This document shows positions 19,814 through 30,068 of a stretch of 64,000 nt of DNA, in pieces (positions within the stretch are counted from its first letter, which is position 1; every line of letters starts with the position of its first letter). The DNA lies in NCBI GenBank assembly GCA_022768285.1, contig JALEMJ010000001.1:62001-126000 (forward strand). Direction: 5' to 3'. A program made the translations under genes and the position numbers. Below the pieces are notes generated by a model. That model did not search any database. It saw nothing but the letters and a program-made list of their open reading frames with translations, and was not told the origin of the DNA. The stretch is from Aerococcus sp. (GTDB lineage: Bacteria > Bacillota > Bacilli > Lactobacillales > Aerococcaceae).

Positions 19814-21517
19814 ATGGTAGAAAAGAGCAAGCCAAACGATGAAAAGTCAGCACAACAACGTTTAACTGAGGGATCAACATGGATGACTGTCGCCAGCGTC
19901 CTGTCACGTGTTCTCGGTGTGATTTATATCATCCCCTGGTGGCGTTGGATGGGCGATGCGGCCACAGCGAATGAGGCGAACGCATTATTTAATGTGGGAT
20001 ACAACTGGTATTCTATTTTTCTGATGATTGCGGTCGCCGGTGTTCCACAGGCAATTTCGAGACAGCTGGCGCACTACAATGCGAAGCAGGAATATCGTAA
20101 TGCCCAGAGACTCTTCAAAGCGGCTATCTGGTTGATGATCGCTACCGGTTTAGTCACAGGCGTTGCCCTCTATTTACTGGCACCGCTATTGGCGATTGGT
20201 ACGCCGACGAGAGAGACTAGTGATGGGATCGCCACCATTCGTTCTCTTGCGCCAGCGCTGATCGTCTTGCCGTTCTTATCGATTTCGCGTGGATTTTTTG
20301 AAGGCCATCAGGACATGAAGCCGAGCGCGATTTCGCAAATTACCGAACAGCTCGCGCGTGTCGGCTTTATGTTGGCCTCCGTATACATCTTGCGTCGGAT
20401 TTTGGATGCGCCAGTCCGCCAAGCAGTGGTACAGTCAACTTTTGCAGCCTTCATCGGTGCTGTCGTGGCGATTGCGACTCTCGCCTTCTATTATTTCAAA
20501 CACCGGACGTTCTATGCGCATGACATGGCACTCTCGCAGGAAACTGAAGAAATTAAAACTGGCACTTTGCTAAAGGAAATTGTCATGATTGCCATCCCAT
20601 TTATTTTATCGGGAGCTATCATGGAATTCCTTAACGTCATCGATACGCAGACGTTCAAGCCGATTATGTCGCGTGTCACTGGCTTCTCAGAAGGGATGAT
20701 TATCAATGAATACGGCATCTTTAGTGCCAACGTCCGCAAGTTAGTGACAGTATTGATTTCATTCGCTACGTCCATTTCGAGTACGTTGGTACCGATTATT
20801 TCCTCGACATTCACGCGTGAAAAAGAAAATCAGCGGGCAAGCGCTATGCGTGGTGGTACTCGTTTTCCGGAGACCAATGCGATTATTTCGCACGGTTTAT
20901 CGTTAGGTGCACTGGTGCTTTTGCCAGCTAGCTTAGGGACGGCATTAATTGCGAATAATGCGTATCAGTTGATTTATGCGCCGGATAGTAGCGGGACGTA
21001 CTATCTTCAACTATCGGCGATATCTGCCATTGTTCAGGGACTTTATTTCTTATTGATTTCTATTCTGCAAGCGATGAATCTCCAGAAACGTGGCATGCTG
21101 GGGATCGCTATCGCAGTGGTGACGAAACTCATTCTGCAATACCCAATGATTGCAGTCTTCCACACACCAGGTGCGATCTACGCAACATTGTTGGCATTCT
21201 TGGCACCGATTATCTACTACTTCTACATCCTGAAAAAATACGGTGAAGTTGATTACACGATCATCGCTGATAGTGTCTGGCCAATTATCAAAGCCGTGAT
21301 CGTTATGGTGATTGTAGGGATAGCGACGGCTTTCGCCTCACATTGGTTCATCGGCAGTACCGGCATATTAGCCAATGTCATCAGCATGTTACTGGTTGTG
21401 ATCGTATCCATGATAGTATACACCTACATGACATTGAAGTATCAACGCCTGGATATTCTTATTGGACAACCGCGTGCGGATCAGTGGCGTCAACGGTTGA
21501 AAATTCATGTCGCTTAG
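19814..21517 (+). CDS. Polysaccharide/lipid II flippase of the MOP superfamily (YtgP-like)
   Basis: A 567-residue membrane protein with about 14 helices, typical of the MurJ/SpoVB/YtgP branch of the MOP superfamily. It has a charged cytoplasmic N-terminus and a TEQLARVGFML segment common to polysaccharide-synthesis flippases. In Lactobacillales the leuS-neighbouring member is the YtgP type, which moves lipid II across the membrane; this assignment rests on context and length. There is no obvious strong promoter between leuS and this gene. Confidence 0.85.
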   Translation: MVEKSKPNDEKSAQQRLTEGSTWMTVASVLSRVLGVIYIIPWWRWMGDAATANEANALFNVGYNWYSIFLMIAVAGVPQAISRQLAHYNAKQEYRNAQRLFKAAIWLMIATGLVTGVALYLLAPLLAIGTPTRETSDGIATIRSLAPALIVLPFLSISRGFFEGHQDMKPSAISQITEQLARVGFMLASVYILRRILDAPVRQAVVQSTFAAFIGAVVAIATLAFYYFKHRTFYAHDMALSQETEEIKTGTLLKEIVMIAIPFILSGAIMEFLNVIDTQTFKPIMSRVTGFSEGMIINEYGIFSANVRKLVTVLISFATSISSTLVPIISSTFTREKENQRASAMRGGTRFPETNAIISHGLSLGALVLLPASLGTALIANNAYQLIYAPDSSGTYYLQLSAISAIVQGLYFLLISILQAMNLQKRGMLGIAIAVVTKLILQYPMIAVFHTPGAIYATLLAFLAPIIYYFYILKKYGEVDYTIIADSVWPIIKAVIVMVIVGIATAFASHWFIGSTGILANVISMLLVVIVSMIVYTYMTLKYQRLDILIGQPRADQWRQRLKIHVA

Positions 21518-21562
21518 TGTTGTGTTATAATGTAATTAACTATTTTCAAAGGAGGAGACCTT

Positions 21563-22951
21563 ATGACTATTTCATGGAAAGATGAAGTTGCAAAACGTAA
21601 AGATGCATTTCTAGAGGATTTGCAGACCATGCTACGTGTAAACAGTGTGCGTGATGATGAACATGCAACAGCCGATGCTCCTGTTGGACCGGGACCAAAG
21701 AAAGCATTGGAAACCTTCCTCTCAATTGCTGAACGCGACGGCTTCGAAACGAAGAACATCGATAATTTAGCCGGTCGTGTATCCTTCGGTGAAGGCGATG
21801 AAACGCTAGGGATTATCGCCCACGTTGATGTTGTGCCAGTCGATGATCAATGGGAGACGGATCCGTTTGAACCAGTGATCAAGGACGGCAAGATCTATGC
21901 GCGTGGTGCGAGCGATGACAAGGGGCCAGGAATGGCCGCTTACTACGCCCTCAAGATGATCAAAGAACTCGACTTGCCAGTATCAAAGAAGGTTCACTTT
22001 ATTGTCGGTACTGACGAAGAGAGTGAATGGCAAGGAATCAATCGTTACTTCGAAACGGAACCATTACCGGACTTCGGTTTTTCTCCGGACGCTGACTTCC
22101 CGATCATCAACGGTGAAAAAGGGATTTACACCACAGCATTGAAATTCCCTGTTGGGGACGGCACATTGAAATCCTTCGAAGGTGGGCAACGCGACAACAT
22201 GGTGCCGGGTGCTGCTGAAGCAGTTATTTCTGGCGTATCACTCGCTGACGCAGAAGCAAAAGCCAAAGCCTTTAACGATGCACAACCAGCCAAAATGTCA
22301 GTGGAAGAAACGGCTGATGGCTTGAAAGTTGTTTCTAAAGGTAAAGTATCGCACGGTGCCTTCCCTGAGAACGGAATCAACGCTGCGACTTACTTAGCTG
22401 CGTTCTTGCGTCAATTATCTGACGAATTAGCAGACAACAGCTTCTTGCGCTTCGTTGAAGAACGCTTGCACGAGAGCACGGACGGTAAGAAATTGGGCAT
22501 CAACTACCACGATGAAACGATGGGTGACTTATCTGCCAACCCAGGTGTCTTCAAACAAGCTGATGGCGAAATTACCATCTTGTTGAACTGCCGTGTACCA
22601 GCGGGTATTACGTTCGAAGAAATCGAAGAAATCATCGACAAAGCCGCTGAAGCTTACCACTTCACGCGCGAAACGCCTGCAGGAAACCAGGAACCGCACT
22701 ATGTTTCACCAGAGGATCCATTAGTTCAAACCTTATTGGATGTTTACGAAGAACATACCGGTGAAAAAGGTTACGAACAAGTTATCGGTGGTGGAACGTA
22801 CGGTCGTTTGTTGGAACGTGGGGTTGCTTTCGGTGCACAATTGCCTGGCGCTGAAGACACCATGCACCAGCCGAACGAATACGAACCGATCGATACACTA
22901 TTATTAGCGATGGGGATCTACGCAGATGCTATCTATCGCTTGATCAAATAA
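21563..22951 (+). CDS. pepV: Dipeptidase PepV (M20 family)
   Basis: A 462-residue zinc dipeptidase that releases amino acids from dipeptides in the cytoplasm. Metal and catalytic motifs are present: HVDVVP (H87, D89), GASDDKG (D119), GTDEESEW (E152-E153), and a late His in EDTMHQPNE near residue 438. Length and lid-domain layout match lactic-acid-bacterial PepV. An AAGGAGG site and a TATAAT (near 21534) precede it, so it probably has its own promoter. The SpoU methyltransferase gene starts one base after its stop. Confidence 0.95.
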   Translation: MTISWKDEVAKRKDAFLEDLQTMLRVNSVRDDEHATADAPVGPGPKKALETFLSIAERDGFETKNIDNLAGRVSFGEGDETLGIIAHVDVVPVDDQWETDPFEPVIKDGKIYARGASDDKGPGMAAYYALKMIKELDLPVSKKVHFIVGTDEESEWQGINRYFETEPLPDFGFSPDADFPIINGEKGIYTTALKFPVGDGTLKSFEGGQRDNMVPGAAEAVISGVSLADAEAKAKAFNDAQPAKMSVEETADGLKVVSKGKVSHGAFPENGINAATYLAAFLRQLSDELADNSFLRFVEERLHESTDGKKLGINYHDETMGDLSANPGVFKQADGEITILLNCRVPAGITFEEIEEIIDKAAEAYHFTRETPAGNQEPHYVSPEDPLVQTLLDVYEEHTGEKGYEQVIGGGTYGRLLERGVAFGAQLPGAEDTMHQPNEYEPIDTLLLAMGIYADAIYRLIK

Positions 22952-22952
22952 T

Positions 22953-23714
22953 ATGATCACCTCGCGCCAAAACCGAGAAATTAAGGCGGTGCGCAAGTTG
23001 CAGCAACGCCGCCAGCGTGAGAAGGCACAGCAGTATGTGATCGAAGGCCATCATTTAGTTGGCGAAGCCCTTAAGGCGGGCGCACCGATTCAGCAGATCT
23101 ATGCTACGGCGGAGGCCAGTCAACAGGGCGACTACGGTGAGGTCACGTTAATCTCAGATGGAGTCGCCGATGCGCTCCGTGAAACGACACATTCGCAGGG
23201 CATTTTCGCTGTTGTGGCGATGCCAAATCCTGAATTTGACATTGCGCGGCTTTCTCAGGCTGTGTTGTTGCTAGATGGTATACAGGATCCTGGTAATCTA
23301 GGGACAATCGTGCGTACAGCAGATGCGTTCGGGTACCAAGATATTTTGCTCGGTGAAGGGGCCGTTGATCCGTACAACGAGAAGGTATTGCGTGCGATGC
23401 AGGGGAGTAACTTCCATGTACAGCTGCATGCGGTTGATTTGGAAACAGTGATCCCCGAACTGCAGGCGAAGCATTATCGCATCGGTGCGACACTGCTAGA
23501 CCGTAGCTCACAGTCCATTCGCCACAGTGATCTCGCGGCAAATGGACGCTGGGGATTGGTTCTCGGTAACGAGGGGCACGGCATATCTGAAGCAATCGCT
23601 GATCTTGCGGATGTGCACTTACACATTCCAATGATCGGACAAGCGGAATCGTTGAACGTTGCAATTGCAGGCGCAGTCGCAATGTATCAATTTCCGCCGA
23701 CAATTGAATCATAA
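22953..23714 (+). CDS. SpoU/TrmH-family RNA 2'-O-methyltransferase (RlmB-like)
   Basis: A 253-residue SPOUT-class methyltransferase. It has an N-terminal RNA-binding domain (VIEGHHLVGEALKAGAP) and the three SpoU motifs: DGIQDPGNLGTIVRTADAFG, VLGNEGHGIS and IPMIGQAESLNVAIAGAV. Relatives methylate 23S rRNA riboses; the exact site cannot be read here. The start lies one base after pepV, so the two are translated from one transcript. In relatives a gene of this type commonly lies upstream of pheST. Confidence 0.92.
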   Translation: MITSRQNREIKAVRKLQQRRQREKAQQYVIEGHHLVGEALKAGAPIQQIYATAEASQQGDYGEVTLISDGVADALRETTHSQGIFAVVAMPNPEFDIARLSQAVLLLDGIQDPGNLGTIVRTADAFGYQDILLGEGAVDPYNEKVLRAMQGSNFHVQLHAVDLETVIPELQAKHYRIGATLLDRSSQSIRHSDLAANGRWGLVLGNEGHGISEAIADLADVHLHIPMIGQAESLNVAIAGAVAMYQFPPTIES

Positions 23715-23765
23715 AGAAGAAATGAAAGAGTAGCGCAAAGAATTTTGGAAAGAGTTTGATAGCTA

Positions 23766-24116
23766 ATGGTAAAAACACCTGTTTGTACTAAGATGGATGT
23801 AGCAATTAAAATTGTTGCGAAGAAGTGGAACGGTCAGATTATCGAACGTTTGAATACTTGTCCAATGCGGTTTTGCCAGCTACGCGATAGTATTCCGGGT
23901 GTTTCGGATCGTATCTTGACCGAACGCTTACGCATGCTAATCGCAGACGGAATCGTTCAACAATCCGCTGTCACTACAGCACACAGTGACTATAAAGTTT
24001 ACTGTTTGACCGAGAAAGGCAAGGCCTTCACCCCAGTGCTCGATAGTCTGCACGCTTGGGCTGAGGATTGGGTTGTCTTAGAAAGCGAAGAAGAATTGGC
24101 CGGACAACGGGCATAA
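23766..24116 (+). CDS. HxlR-family winged-helix transcriptional regulator
   Basis: A 116-residue MarR/HxlR-like regulator: CTKMDVAIKIVAKKWNGQII at the start, a winged helix (FCQLRDSIPGVSDRILTERL, the HxlR signature) and a dimerising C-terminal helix. The N-terminal Cys (C6) is in the position that senses electrophiles or formaldehyde in some members. Targets are unknown and no regulated gene is adjacent. The pheS promoter begins at its stop codon. Confidence 0.9.
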   Translation: MVKTPVCTKMDVAIKIVAKKWNGQIIERLNTCPMRFCQLRDSIPGVSDRILTERLRMLIADGIVQQSAVTTAHSDYKVYCLTEKGKAFTPVLDSLHAWAEDWVVLESEEELAGQRA

Positions 24117-24145
24117 TTGACGATACGATAGAATATCGGTAGAAT
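24117..24145 (+). promoter_or_regulatory. Promoter of the pheST leader
   Basis: TTGACG at 24117-24122, a 17-base spacer and TAGAAT at 24140-24145. It begins right at the end of the HxlR-type gene. Confidence 0.75.
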
Positions 24146-24149
24146 ATGC

Positions 24150-24397
24150 CGATAGATAAAGATAAACGATGATGAAACGGGCGATACGTAAACACTACTA
24201 CAGGGAGAGCCACCATAGACTGAGAGCGGCTCATAGTGGATAGTATAGCTTTTCATTTCGGAGTGGATATCGGGCGATCACATCAAAAGGTATCCCGCAG
24301 TGGTGCGTTAAATCCTCAAAGTGTTCGTTCAGTGATGTACGAAAATTTGGGTGGCACCGCGAGTCCTCGTCCCATATTGGGAGGAGGACTTTTTTGT
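24150..24397 (+). promoter_or_regulatory. T-box leader of pheST (tRNA-Phe sensing)
   Basis: A leader of about 250 bases. The probable specifier is TTC (24252-24254, followed by A and a TTTC strand that can pair with GAAA at the 5' side). The T-box core GGGTGGCACCGCG spans 24349-24361; a terminator stem (AGTCCTC with GAGGACT) and six T follow at 24362-24396. The core has C in the variable base although tRNA-Phe usually has discriminator A, as in the valS leader. Confidence 0.9.
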
Positions 24398-24437
24398 TAC
24401 CAAGTAACTGAGCATAACAATAAGAAAGGATCATAGC

Positions 24438-25484
24438 ATGGCGGTTATGGAACAGCTCGAACAGATTCAGAGCGAATTAAACCGAGAGATTGAGGCAGCA
24501 ACGACTGTCGAAGAACTGCGTGCAGTTCGTGTGAAATATCTCGGCAAAAAGGGACCGATTACGGAAGCATTGCGTGGTCTGCGCGATGCTGACCCTGAAG
24601 AACGTCCAAAATTAGGACAGAAGGCCAACCAACTCAAGCAAGCAGCGGATGAAGCGATTAAGGCAAAAGAAGCGCGTTATGAACAGGAAGCGTTAGAAAA
24701 ACAACTAGCTTCTGAAGTCATTGACGTGTCATTACCGGGGAAAACACAAAAACTCGGTTACAAACACGTTCTGCGTCAAGTGATCAATGAGATTGAAGAT
24801 CTCTTCTTAGCGATGGGATACCAAATCAAACGCGGACCGGAAATTGAAACGGATTATTACAATTTCAAGCGTATGAACATTCCGGATAACCACCCAGCGC
24901 GTGATATGCAGGACAGTTTCTATCTGGAAGATGAATACCTACTGCGTACGCATACCTCGCCGGTTGAAGCACGGACGATGGACCAGCACGACTTCAGCAA
25001 AGGCCCGTTGAAGATGATCAGTCCTGGGAAAGTGTACCGTCGCGATGACGATGATGCGACCCATTCACACCAGTTTATGCAGATAGAAGGACTGGCTGTC
25101 GGCAAAGGACTCGGTATGTCCGACCTGAAAGGGACGCTCGAAGTCTTTGCGCGCCATATGTTCGGCCAAGACCGCGAAATTCGCTTGCGTCCGAGCTATT
25201 TCCCATTCACAGAACCATCCGCAGAGATTGATATCAGCTGTTTCAACTGCGGTGGGAAAGGCTGCAGTATCTGCAAGTACACTGGCTGGATTGAAGTACT
25301 CGGTGGCGGGATGACACATCCGAACGTTTTAGAAATGTCCAGACTCGATCCGAATGAATATACGGCGTTCGCTTTTGGACTCGGCCCAGACCGTATCGCC
25401 ATGCTGAAATACGGTATCGACGATATCCGTCATTTCTACCAGAATGATTTGCGCTTCAATCACCAATTCAAAGAGAGAGGATAA
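24438..25484 (+). CDS. pheS: Phenylalanyl-tRNA synthetase alpha subunit
   Basis: The 348-residue catalytic subunit of the alpha2-beta2 class II enzyme. The N-terminal coiled-coil (about 1-85) binds tRNA; the catalytic domain shows [30 protein letters not shown] and a late [10 protein letters not shown] motif. It is controlled by the T-box leader. pheT follows after 6 bases. Confidence 0.98.
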   Translation: MAVMEQLEQIQSELNREIEAATTVEELRAVRVKYLGKKGPITEALRGLRDADPEERPKLGQKANQLKQAADEAIKAKEARYEQEALEKQLASEVIDVSLPGKTQKLGYKHVLRQVINEIEDLFLAMGYQIKRGPEIETDYYNFKRMNIPDNHPARDMQDSFYLEDEYLLRTHTSPVEARTMDQHDFSKGPLKMISPGKVYRRDDDDATHSHQFMQIEGLAVGKGLGMSDLKGTLEVFARHMFGQDREIRLRPSYFPFTEPSAEIDISCFNCGGKGCSICKYTGWIEVLGGGMTHPNVLEMSRLDPNEYTAFAFGLGPDRIAMLKYGIDDIRHFYQNDLRFNHQFKERG

Positions 25485-25490
25485 TCGTAC

Positions 25491-27929
25491 ATGTTAGTAT
25501 CTAGTGAATGGCTCAATGAGTTCGTGCCGGTAGCCGATCTGTCCGCTGATGAATTGGGCGATCGCTTATCGCGTACCGGCCTCGAAGTTGATGGCATCAG
25601 TACATTAAACGACGGCTTGAAAAAAGTCGTCATCGGCAAAACGTTAGAAGTCGTGGATCACCCCGATTCGGATCATTTGCACATCTGCCAAGTCGATGTC
25701 GGCGAAGATGAACCATTGCAGATTGTCTGTGGCGCGCCGAACGTGGCTGCGGGGCAGAAAGTCATCGTTGCATTGCAGAACTCGTGGATTGCTGGTCATC
25801 AAAAAATTAAAAAAGGGAAAATGCGTGGCGTAACTTCTTACGGCATGATCTGTGCATTGGACGAAATTGGTTTCAGCACAGCCGTACTCCCGCGTGAATA
25901 TGTGGAAGGCATTATGGTTTTGCCGGATGATGCGCCGATCGGTATGGATATCGTGGAATATCTCAAAATGGATGATCCGATCATCGATATCGATGTGACA
26001 CCGAACCGCGGCGATGCGCTCTCAATGCAGGGTGTCGCCTACGATGTCGGTGCGATTTACGAGCGTCCAGTAACTATCCCTACCGTTCCACTCGATCAAT
26101 ACACAACGAACGGTGAAAAAATGGCCGGTCTGACCGTCAAAGTGCAGAATCCTGACCATGTCAAGGAATACAATGCTGTCCTAGTTAAAGATGTCAAAAT
26201 TGCAAAGAGTCCGCTGTGGATGCAGTTGCGCTTGATGAAAGCGGGGATTCGTCCGATTAATAACGTTGTCGACATCACTAACTACATTATGATGACGACC
26301 GGCCATCCGTTGCATGCTTTCGATTACGATAAATTAACCACACAAACCATTGAAACGCGCGACGCTAATGACGGCGAGACGTTAGTCACGTTGGATGGTG
26401 AAAAACGTGAGCTTCAAGCAGGTGATATCGTCATTACAGACGGTGAGCGTCCGATCGCACTTGCCGGTGTCATGGGCGGTGAAGCGACGGAAGTCGACGA
26501 TGCAACGACCAACGTATTGATCGAAGCCGCTGTCTTCGACGGGGCCTCTGTACGTAAATCAGAACGTCGTCTCGGTCTCGTCAGTGAGGCGGGAATCCGC
26601 AACGAGCGCGGGGTTAATGAGTCAAATACGCTGGCATCAGGTATTGAAGCCGCAGAACTCATGCAGCAATATGCAGGCGGAAAGGTACAAGAGGATGTTA
26701 TTCACACGACGACTCTCGACACCAAACCGATTGAAATTACCACAACGCGGACATATATTAATCAACTGCTCGGTTTATCCTTAGCGATGGATGAAATGTT
26801 GGCGATATTCGATCGCCTCGGCTTTGCTGTTGAAGTAGGAGTGAGCGATGACGAATTGACCGTGAGTGTCCCTAGACGTCGTTGGGATATCAGTATTCCG
26901 GCAGACTTAGCGGAGGAAGTGGCGCGTATTTACGGCTACGATAAGATTCCGTCATCCTTACCGGAAATGCGTCCGAGTGATGTTGGATTGACAGATGCTC
27001 AGCGTTTCGAGCGTCACAGTCACCAGACAATGCGCTCACTCGGCTTTGATGAAGTGATCAGCTATAGTTTGACTTCAGAGGATAAATTGCACGTGCTCGA
27101 TCCGAATACGGATGAGACGATGGCACTCTCACATCCGATGAGTAATGATCGTCAGTTCATGCGGACGACATTGCTCGGCTCCTTGATGGACATTGCGAAG
27201 TACAACCGTGCGCGCCAAGTGATGGATGTTCAAATTTACGAACTCGGTAGCGTGTACGGTGTAAATGACGGTACACCGTATGAGCGCCAACATCTTGCAG
27301 CTTTGTGGACAGGTCAAGCCGATCGCGGCGACTGGTCGAATCCAAAAGGTGAATCGGTTGATTTCTACCGCATGAAGGGTGTACTCGAAACTTACTTCGA
27401 ACGCCTGAATATGACCGGTACCATTCATTTTGAAGCGACCGATCAGATTAAGGATATGCATCCGGGACAGACGGCAGCGATTCACTTCCAAACAGCTGAT
27501 AATGATACCGTGATCGGTTTTGTCGGTATCATTCATCCACAACTGGCAGAAGCTTATGACCTTGAGAAGCAGACAGCAGTCTTTGAACTCGATCTGGAAC
27601 CATTAGTTTCAGTCCCGGAACAGGCAGTTGTCCAAGCCGGAATTCCGAAATTCCCGGGCAGTCAGCAGGATATTGCGTTGATTGTCGACGAGTCTGTATC
27701 GCATCAAGACATTATTGACATCATCCGTGAGGTATCGGATAGCTATTTGGCAGATGTCGAGCTCTTCGATATTTACCGCGGGGAACATATCCCAGACGGT
27801 AAGAAATCAATGGCTTATACCCTCAAATACTTGAATCCAGATGGCAACTTGGTTGATCAGGAAGTCAGCGATGACGTTCAGAAGATCAAGCAAGCACTCG
27901 AAGAAAAATGGCACGCTGAACTGCGTTAG
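25491..27929 (+). CDS. pheT: Phenylalanyl-tRNA synthetase beta subunit
   Basis: The 812-residue partner of PheS. In order: an N-terminal tRNA-binding domain (about 40-150), B3/B4 editing domain that clears mischarged Tyr, the B5 DNA-binding-like domain (about 405-480), a catalytic-like core, and a C-terminal anticodon-binding FDX-ACB domain (about 715-812, FPGSQQDIALIVDE). The length is normal. It lies in the pheST operon and is followed by a separate promoter for pta. Confidence 0.98.
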   Translation: MLVSSEWLNEFVPVADLSADELGDRLSRTGLEVDGISTLNDGLKKVVIGKTLEVVDHPDSDHLHICQVDVGEDEPLQIVCGAPNVAAGQKVIVALQNSWIAGHQKIKKGKMRGVTSYGMICALDEIGFSTAVLPREYVEGIMVLPDDAPIGMDIVEYLKMDDPIIDIDVTPNRGDALSMQGVAYDVGAIYERPVTIPTVPLDQYTTNGEKMAGLTVKVQNPDHVKEYNAVLVKDVKIAKSPLWMQLRLMKAGIRPINNVVDITNYIMMTTGHPLHAFDYDKLTTQTIETRDANDGETLVTLDGEKRELQAGDIVITDGERPIALAGVMGGEATEVDDATTNVLIEAAVFDGASVRKSERRLGLVSEAGIRNERGVNESNTLASGIEAAELMQQYAGGKVQEDVIHTTTLDTKPIEITTTRTYINQLLGLSLAMDEMLAIFDRLGFAVEVGVSDDELTVSVPRRRWDISIPADLAEEVARIYGYDKIPSSLPEMRPSDVGLTDAQRFERHSHQTMRSLGFDEVISYSLTSEDKLHVLDPNTDETMALSHPMSNDRQFMRTTLLGSLMDIAKYNRARQVMDVQIYELGSVYGVNDGTPYERQHLAALWTGQADRGDWSNPKGESVDFYRMKGVLETYFERLNMTGTIHFEATDQIKDMHPGQTAAIHFQTADNDTVIGFVGIIHPQLAEAYDLEKQTAVFELDLEPLVSVPEQAVVQAGIPKFPGSQQDIALIVDESVSHQDIIDIIREVSDSYLADVELFDIYRGEHIPDGKKSMAYTLKYLNPDGNLVDQEVSDDVQKIKQALEEKWHAELR

Positions 27930-27931
27930 CC

Positions 27932-27960
27932 TGACAAGCGAGTCAAAACGTGTTATGATA
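27932..27960 (+). promoter_or_regulatory. Promoter of pta
   Basis: CTGACA at 27932-27937, a 17-base spacer and TATGAT at 27955-27960. Confidence 0.75.
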
Positions 27961-27998
27961 ACGGTAACATTAGCCGAAAAATTGGAGGAATGGATTTT

Positions 27999-28979
27999 AT
28001 GAGCTTTATTGATGAATTAAAAGATGCTGTTTCCGGAAAAAATGTGCGCATTGTCTTTCCAGAAGGGACGGATGAACGTGTATTGACGAGTGCTATTCGT
28101 CTACAAAATGATGGATTAGTCACCCCAGTTGTTCTCGGAAATCCTGACGATATTAAACGCGTGGCCAAAGAAAATAATGTATCAGCTGATGAGTTAGAGA
28201 TTATCGATCCTGACAATTATGATGCATATGATCAGATGGTCGCTGATTTCGTTGAACGTCGTAACGGGAAGACATCCGAAGACAAAGCGCGCGAACAATT
28301 GCGTGATGCGAATTACTTCGGGACGATGCTGGTTTACCAAGGAAAGGTTGATGGCTTAGTATCAGGCGCAGCCCACACGACAGGCGAAACGGTACGTCCA
28401 GCCTTACAGATTATTAAGACGAAACCGGGCGTGAAGCTGACATCTGGCGCATTTATTATGATGCGTGGTGATGAACGCTACTTATTCGCCGACTGTGCGA
28501 TCAATATCGATCCGGATGAGGAACAGCTCGCAGAGATCGGACTCCAAGCGGGACACACGGCTGAAATGTTCAACATCGATCCGAAAATTGCGTTCTTGAG
28601 CTTCTCAACGAAAGGCTCCGCATCGCACCCGTGGCAAGAAAAAGTAGCGAAAGCAACAGAAATTGCTAAGGAACAAGCGCCGGATTCCTTCATGATCGAC
28701 GGTGAAATGCAATTCGATGCGGCGTTCGTACCGGAAGTCGGCAAATCGAAAGCACCGGATTCAGACGTTGCTGGCCAAGCAAAAGTCTTCGTATTCCCAG
28801 ATATTCAAGCTGGGAATATCGGCTACAAGCTCGCACAGCGCCTCGGAAACTTTGAAGCGATGGGCCCGGTACTTCAGGGAATGGCTAAACCGATTTCTGA
28901 CTTATCGCGCGGTTGTAGCGCAGAAGACGTGTACAACATCGCTTTGTTGACGGCGCGTCAAGCTTTAGCTGAAGATTAA
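27999..28979 (+). CDS. pta: Phosphate acetyltransferase
   Basis: A 326-residue phosphotransacetylase that interconverts acetyl-CoA and acetyl phosphate in acetate metabolism. Family stretches include VFPEGTDERVL and DGLVSGAAHTTGETVRPAL near residue 118, and a C-terminal LARGCS-like segment (LSRGCSAEDVYN). I use the ATG at 27999, with GGAGG 10 bases upstream; an ATG at 27990 sits almost on the ribosome site. Short, single-domain form, as in firmicutes. A terminator follows. Confidence 0.97.
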   Translation: MSFIDELKDAVSGKNVRIVFPEGTDERVLTSAIRLQNDGLVTPVVLGNPDDIKRVAKENNVSADELEIIDPDNYDAYDQMVADFVERRNGKTSEDKAREQLRDANYFGTMLVYQGKVDGLVSGAAHTTGETVRPALQIIKTKPGVKLTSGAFIMMRGDERYLFADCAINIDPDEEQLAEIGLQAGHTAEMFNIDPKIAFLSFSTKGSASHPWQEKVAKATEIAKEQAPDSFMIDGEMQFDAAFVPEVGKSKAPDSDVAGQAKVFVFPDIQAGNIGYKLAQRLGNFEAMGPVLQGMAKPISDLSRGCSAEDVYNIALLTARQALAED

Positions 28980-29010
28980 TTACAATCAATTTAGATTTAT
29001 AAACACAGAG

Positions 29011-29042
29011 GGGGATTGCCACTTCGGACAATCTCCTTTTTC
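29011..29042 (+). terminator. Terminator after pta
   Basis: An imperfect stem of about 10 bp (29011-29020 with 29025-29035), a short loop and a run of five T. Confidence 0.65.
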
Positions 29043-29062
29043 ATGAAGAAGGAGGATGACAT

Positions 29063-29530
29063 ATGGCAATCACGATGACGTGGCAATCGGAAGCGGACAC
29101 CGAGGCAGCTGCCACTCAGCTCGCAGGCCTCGTCGCTCCGGGCGATATTATCTGCTTAGCGGGCGATCTCGGCGTGGGGAAAACCACATTTACTCGCTAC
29201 TTTGCAGCCGCATTAGATATTCATAAACGGATCAAGAGTCCTACATTTACAATCGTGCGAGAATACACGGATGGCCGCCTGCCGTTATATCACATGGATG
29301 CGTATCGCCTGGAACAAACCGGTACAGAGGGTATCGGTATTGACGAATACCTCGATGGCGATGGAATATCCATCATTGAATGGCCACAGTTCATCATGGA
29401 TTATTTACCCGATCAGTATCTGTGGCTGGATATTACACGAACAGACGATACCACGCGGCAGGTGACTATCAAACCGGTTGGCGAACGAGCGGAACAGCTC
29501 GCTGAGTCATGGAACGGAGGTCAAGGATGA
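29063..29530 (+). CDS. tsaE: tRNA threonylcarbamoyladenosine biosynthesis protein TsaE
   Basis: A 155-residue P-loop ATPase that works with TsaD and TsaB to make t6A at position 37 of ANN-decoding tRNAs. The Walker A GDLGVGKT is at 34-41, and the family motifs SPTFTIVREY and YHMDAYRL follow near residues 60 and 77; IIEWPQ is near 111. It overlaps the next gene by 4 bases (ATGA). This pta-tsaE-GNAT-murB neighbourhood is common in lactobacilli. Confidence 0.95.
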   Translation: MAITMTWQSEADTEAAATQLAGLVAPGDIICLAGDLGVGKTTFTRYFAAALDIHKRIKSPTFTIVREYTDGRLPLYHMDAYRLEQTGTEGIGIDEYLDGDGISIIEWPQFIMDYLPDQYLWLDITRTDDTTRQVTIKPVGERAEQLAESWNGGQG

Positions 29531-30063
29531 AACGGGAACAACTAGAGATAACTTTGCAGGATGCGGAGGCGAAACACGCCAAACAACTGCTCGATTTTTA
29601 TCGCGCGGTTGGAGCGGAAACTGAATTCCTGGATTTTGACGGCGAAGGCATCGGGCTCAATCAGGAGCAGGAACAGCGCTACCTCAAACGGATTCACGGT
29701 AGCTGGCACAGCCGCTTACTATTGGCGATGGTCGATGATGAAATTATCGGCGTTGCCAGCATCGCGGCACCTGAAAATGGTCGGCAGTCGCACGTCGGTG
29801 AAGTCGGCATCGTACTCAAGCGTCGGTATTGGGGCATCGGGCTCAGTCGCGTCTTGATGCAGGATATGATGGATTGGGCGATCGAGAGCCCGGCACTTCG
29901 CTATATCACGCTCACAGTCGATGAAGAAAACATCGCTGCTCAGAAGCTCTATGATTTCTTTGAATTCGAAACATTAGGCAGGATACCGGGTGGTACGCAT
30001 GTGGATAACGGCTACCGCGATTGCTTAATTATGGGACGTTCAGTAGTAGACGAAGAAGAATAG
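29527..30063 (+). CDS. GNAT-family N-acetyltransferase
   Basis: A 178-residue GNAT protein. The core fold is visible: GEVGIVLKRRYWGIGLSRVL (acetyl-CoA-binding segment, normally R/Q-x-x-G-x-G/A; here RRYWGIG) and LTVDEENIAAQKLYDFF near the C-terminus. I start at the ATG at 29527, overlapping the tsaE stop, with GGAGG upstream. It is the usual tsaE partner in Lactobacillales but the substrate is unknown; it is not clearly RimI, since that gene normally lies beside tsaD. Confidence 0.85.
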   Translation: MKREQLEITLQDAEAKHAKQLLDFYRAVGAETEFLDFDGEGIGLNQEQEQRYLKRIHGSWHSRLLLAMVDDEIIGVASIAAPENGRQSHVGEVGIVLKRRYWGIGLSRVLMQDMMDWAIESPALRYITLTVDEENIAAQKLYDFFEFETLGRIPGGTHVDNGYRDCLIMGRSVVDEEE

Positions 30064-30068
30064 CAAAA

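Noticed and set aside
23143..23778. Long minus-strand frame (211 codons) inside the SpoU methyltransferase gene
   Set aside because: It is a shadow of the methyltransferase; its translation is Pro/Arg/His-rich without any motif.
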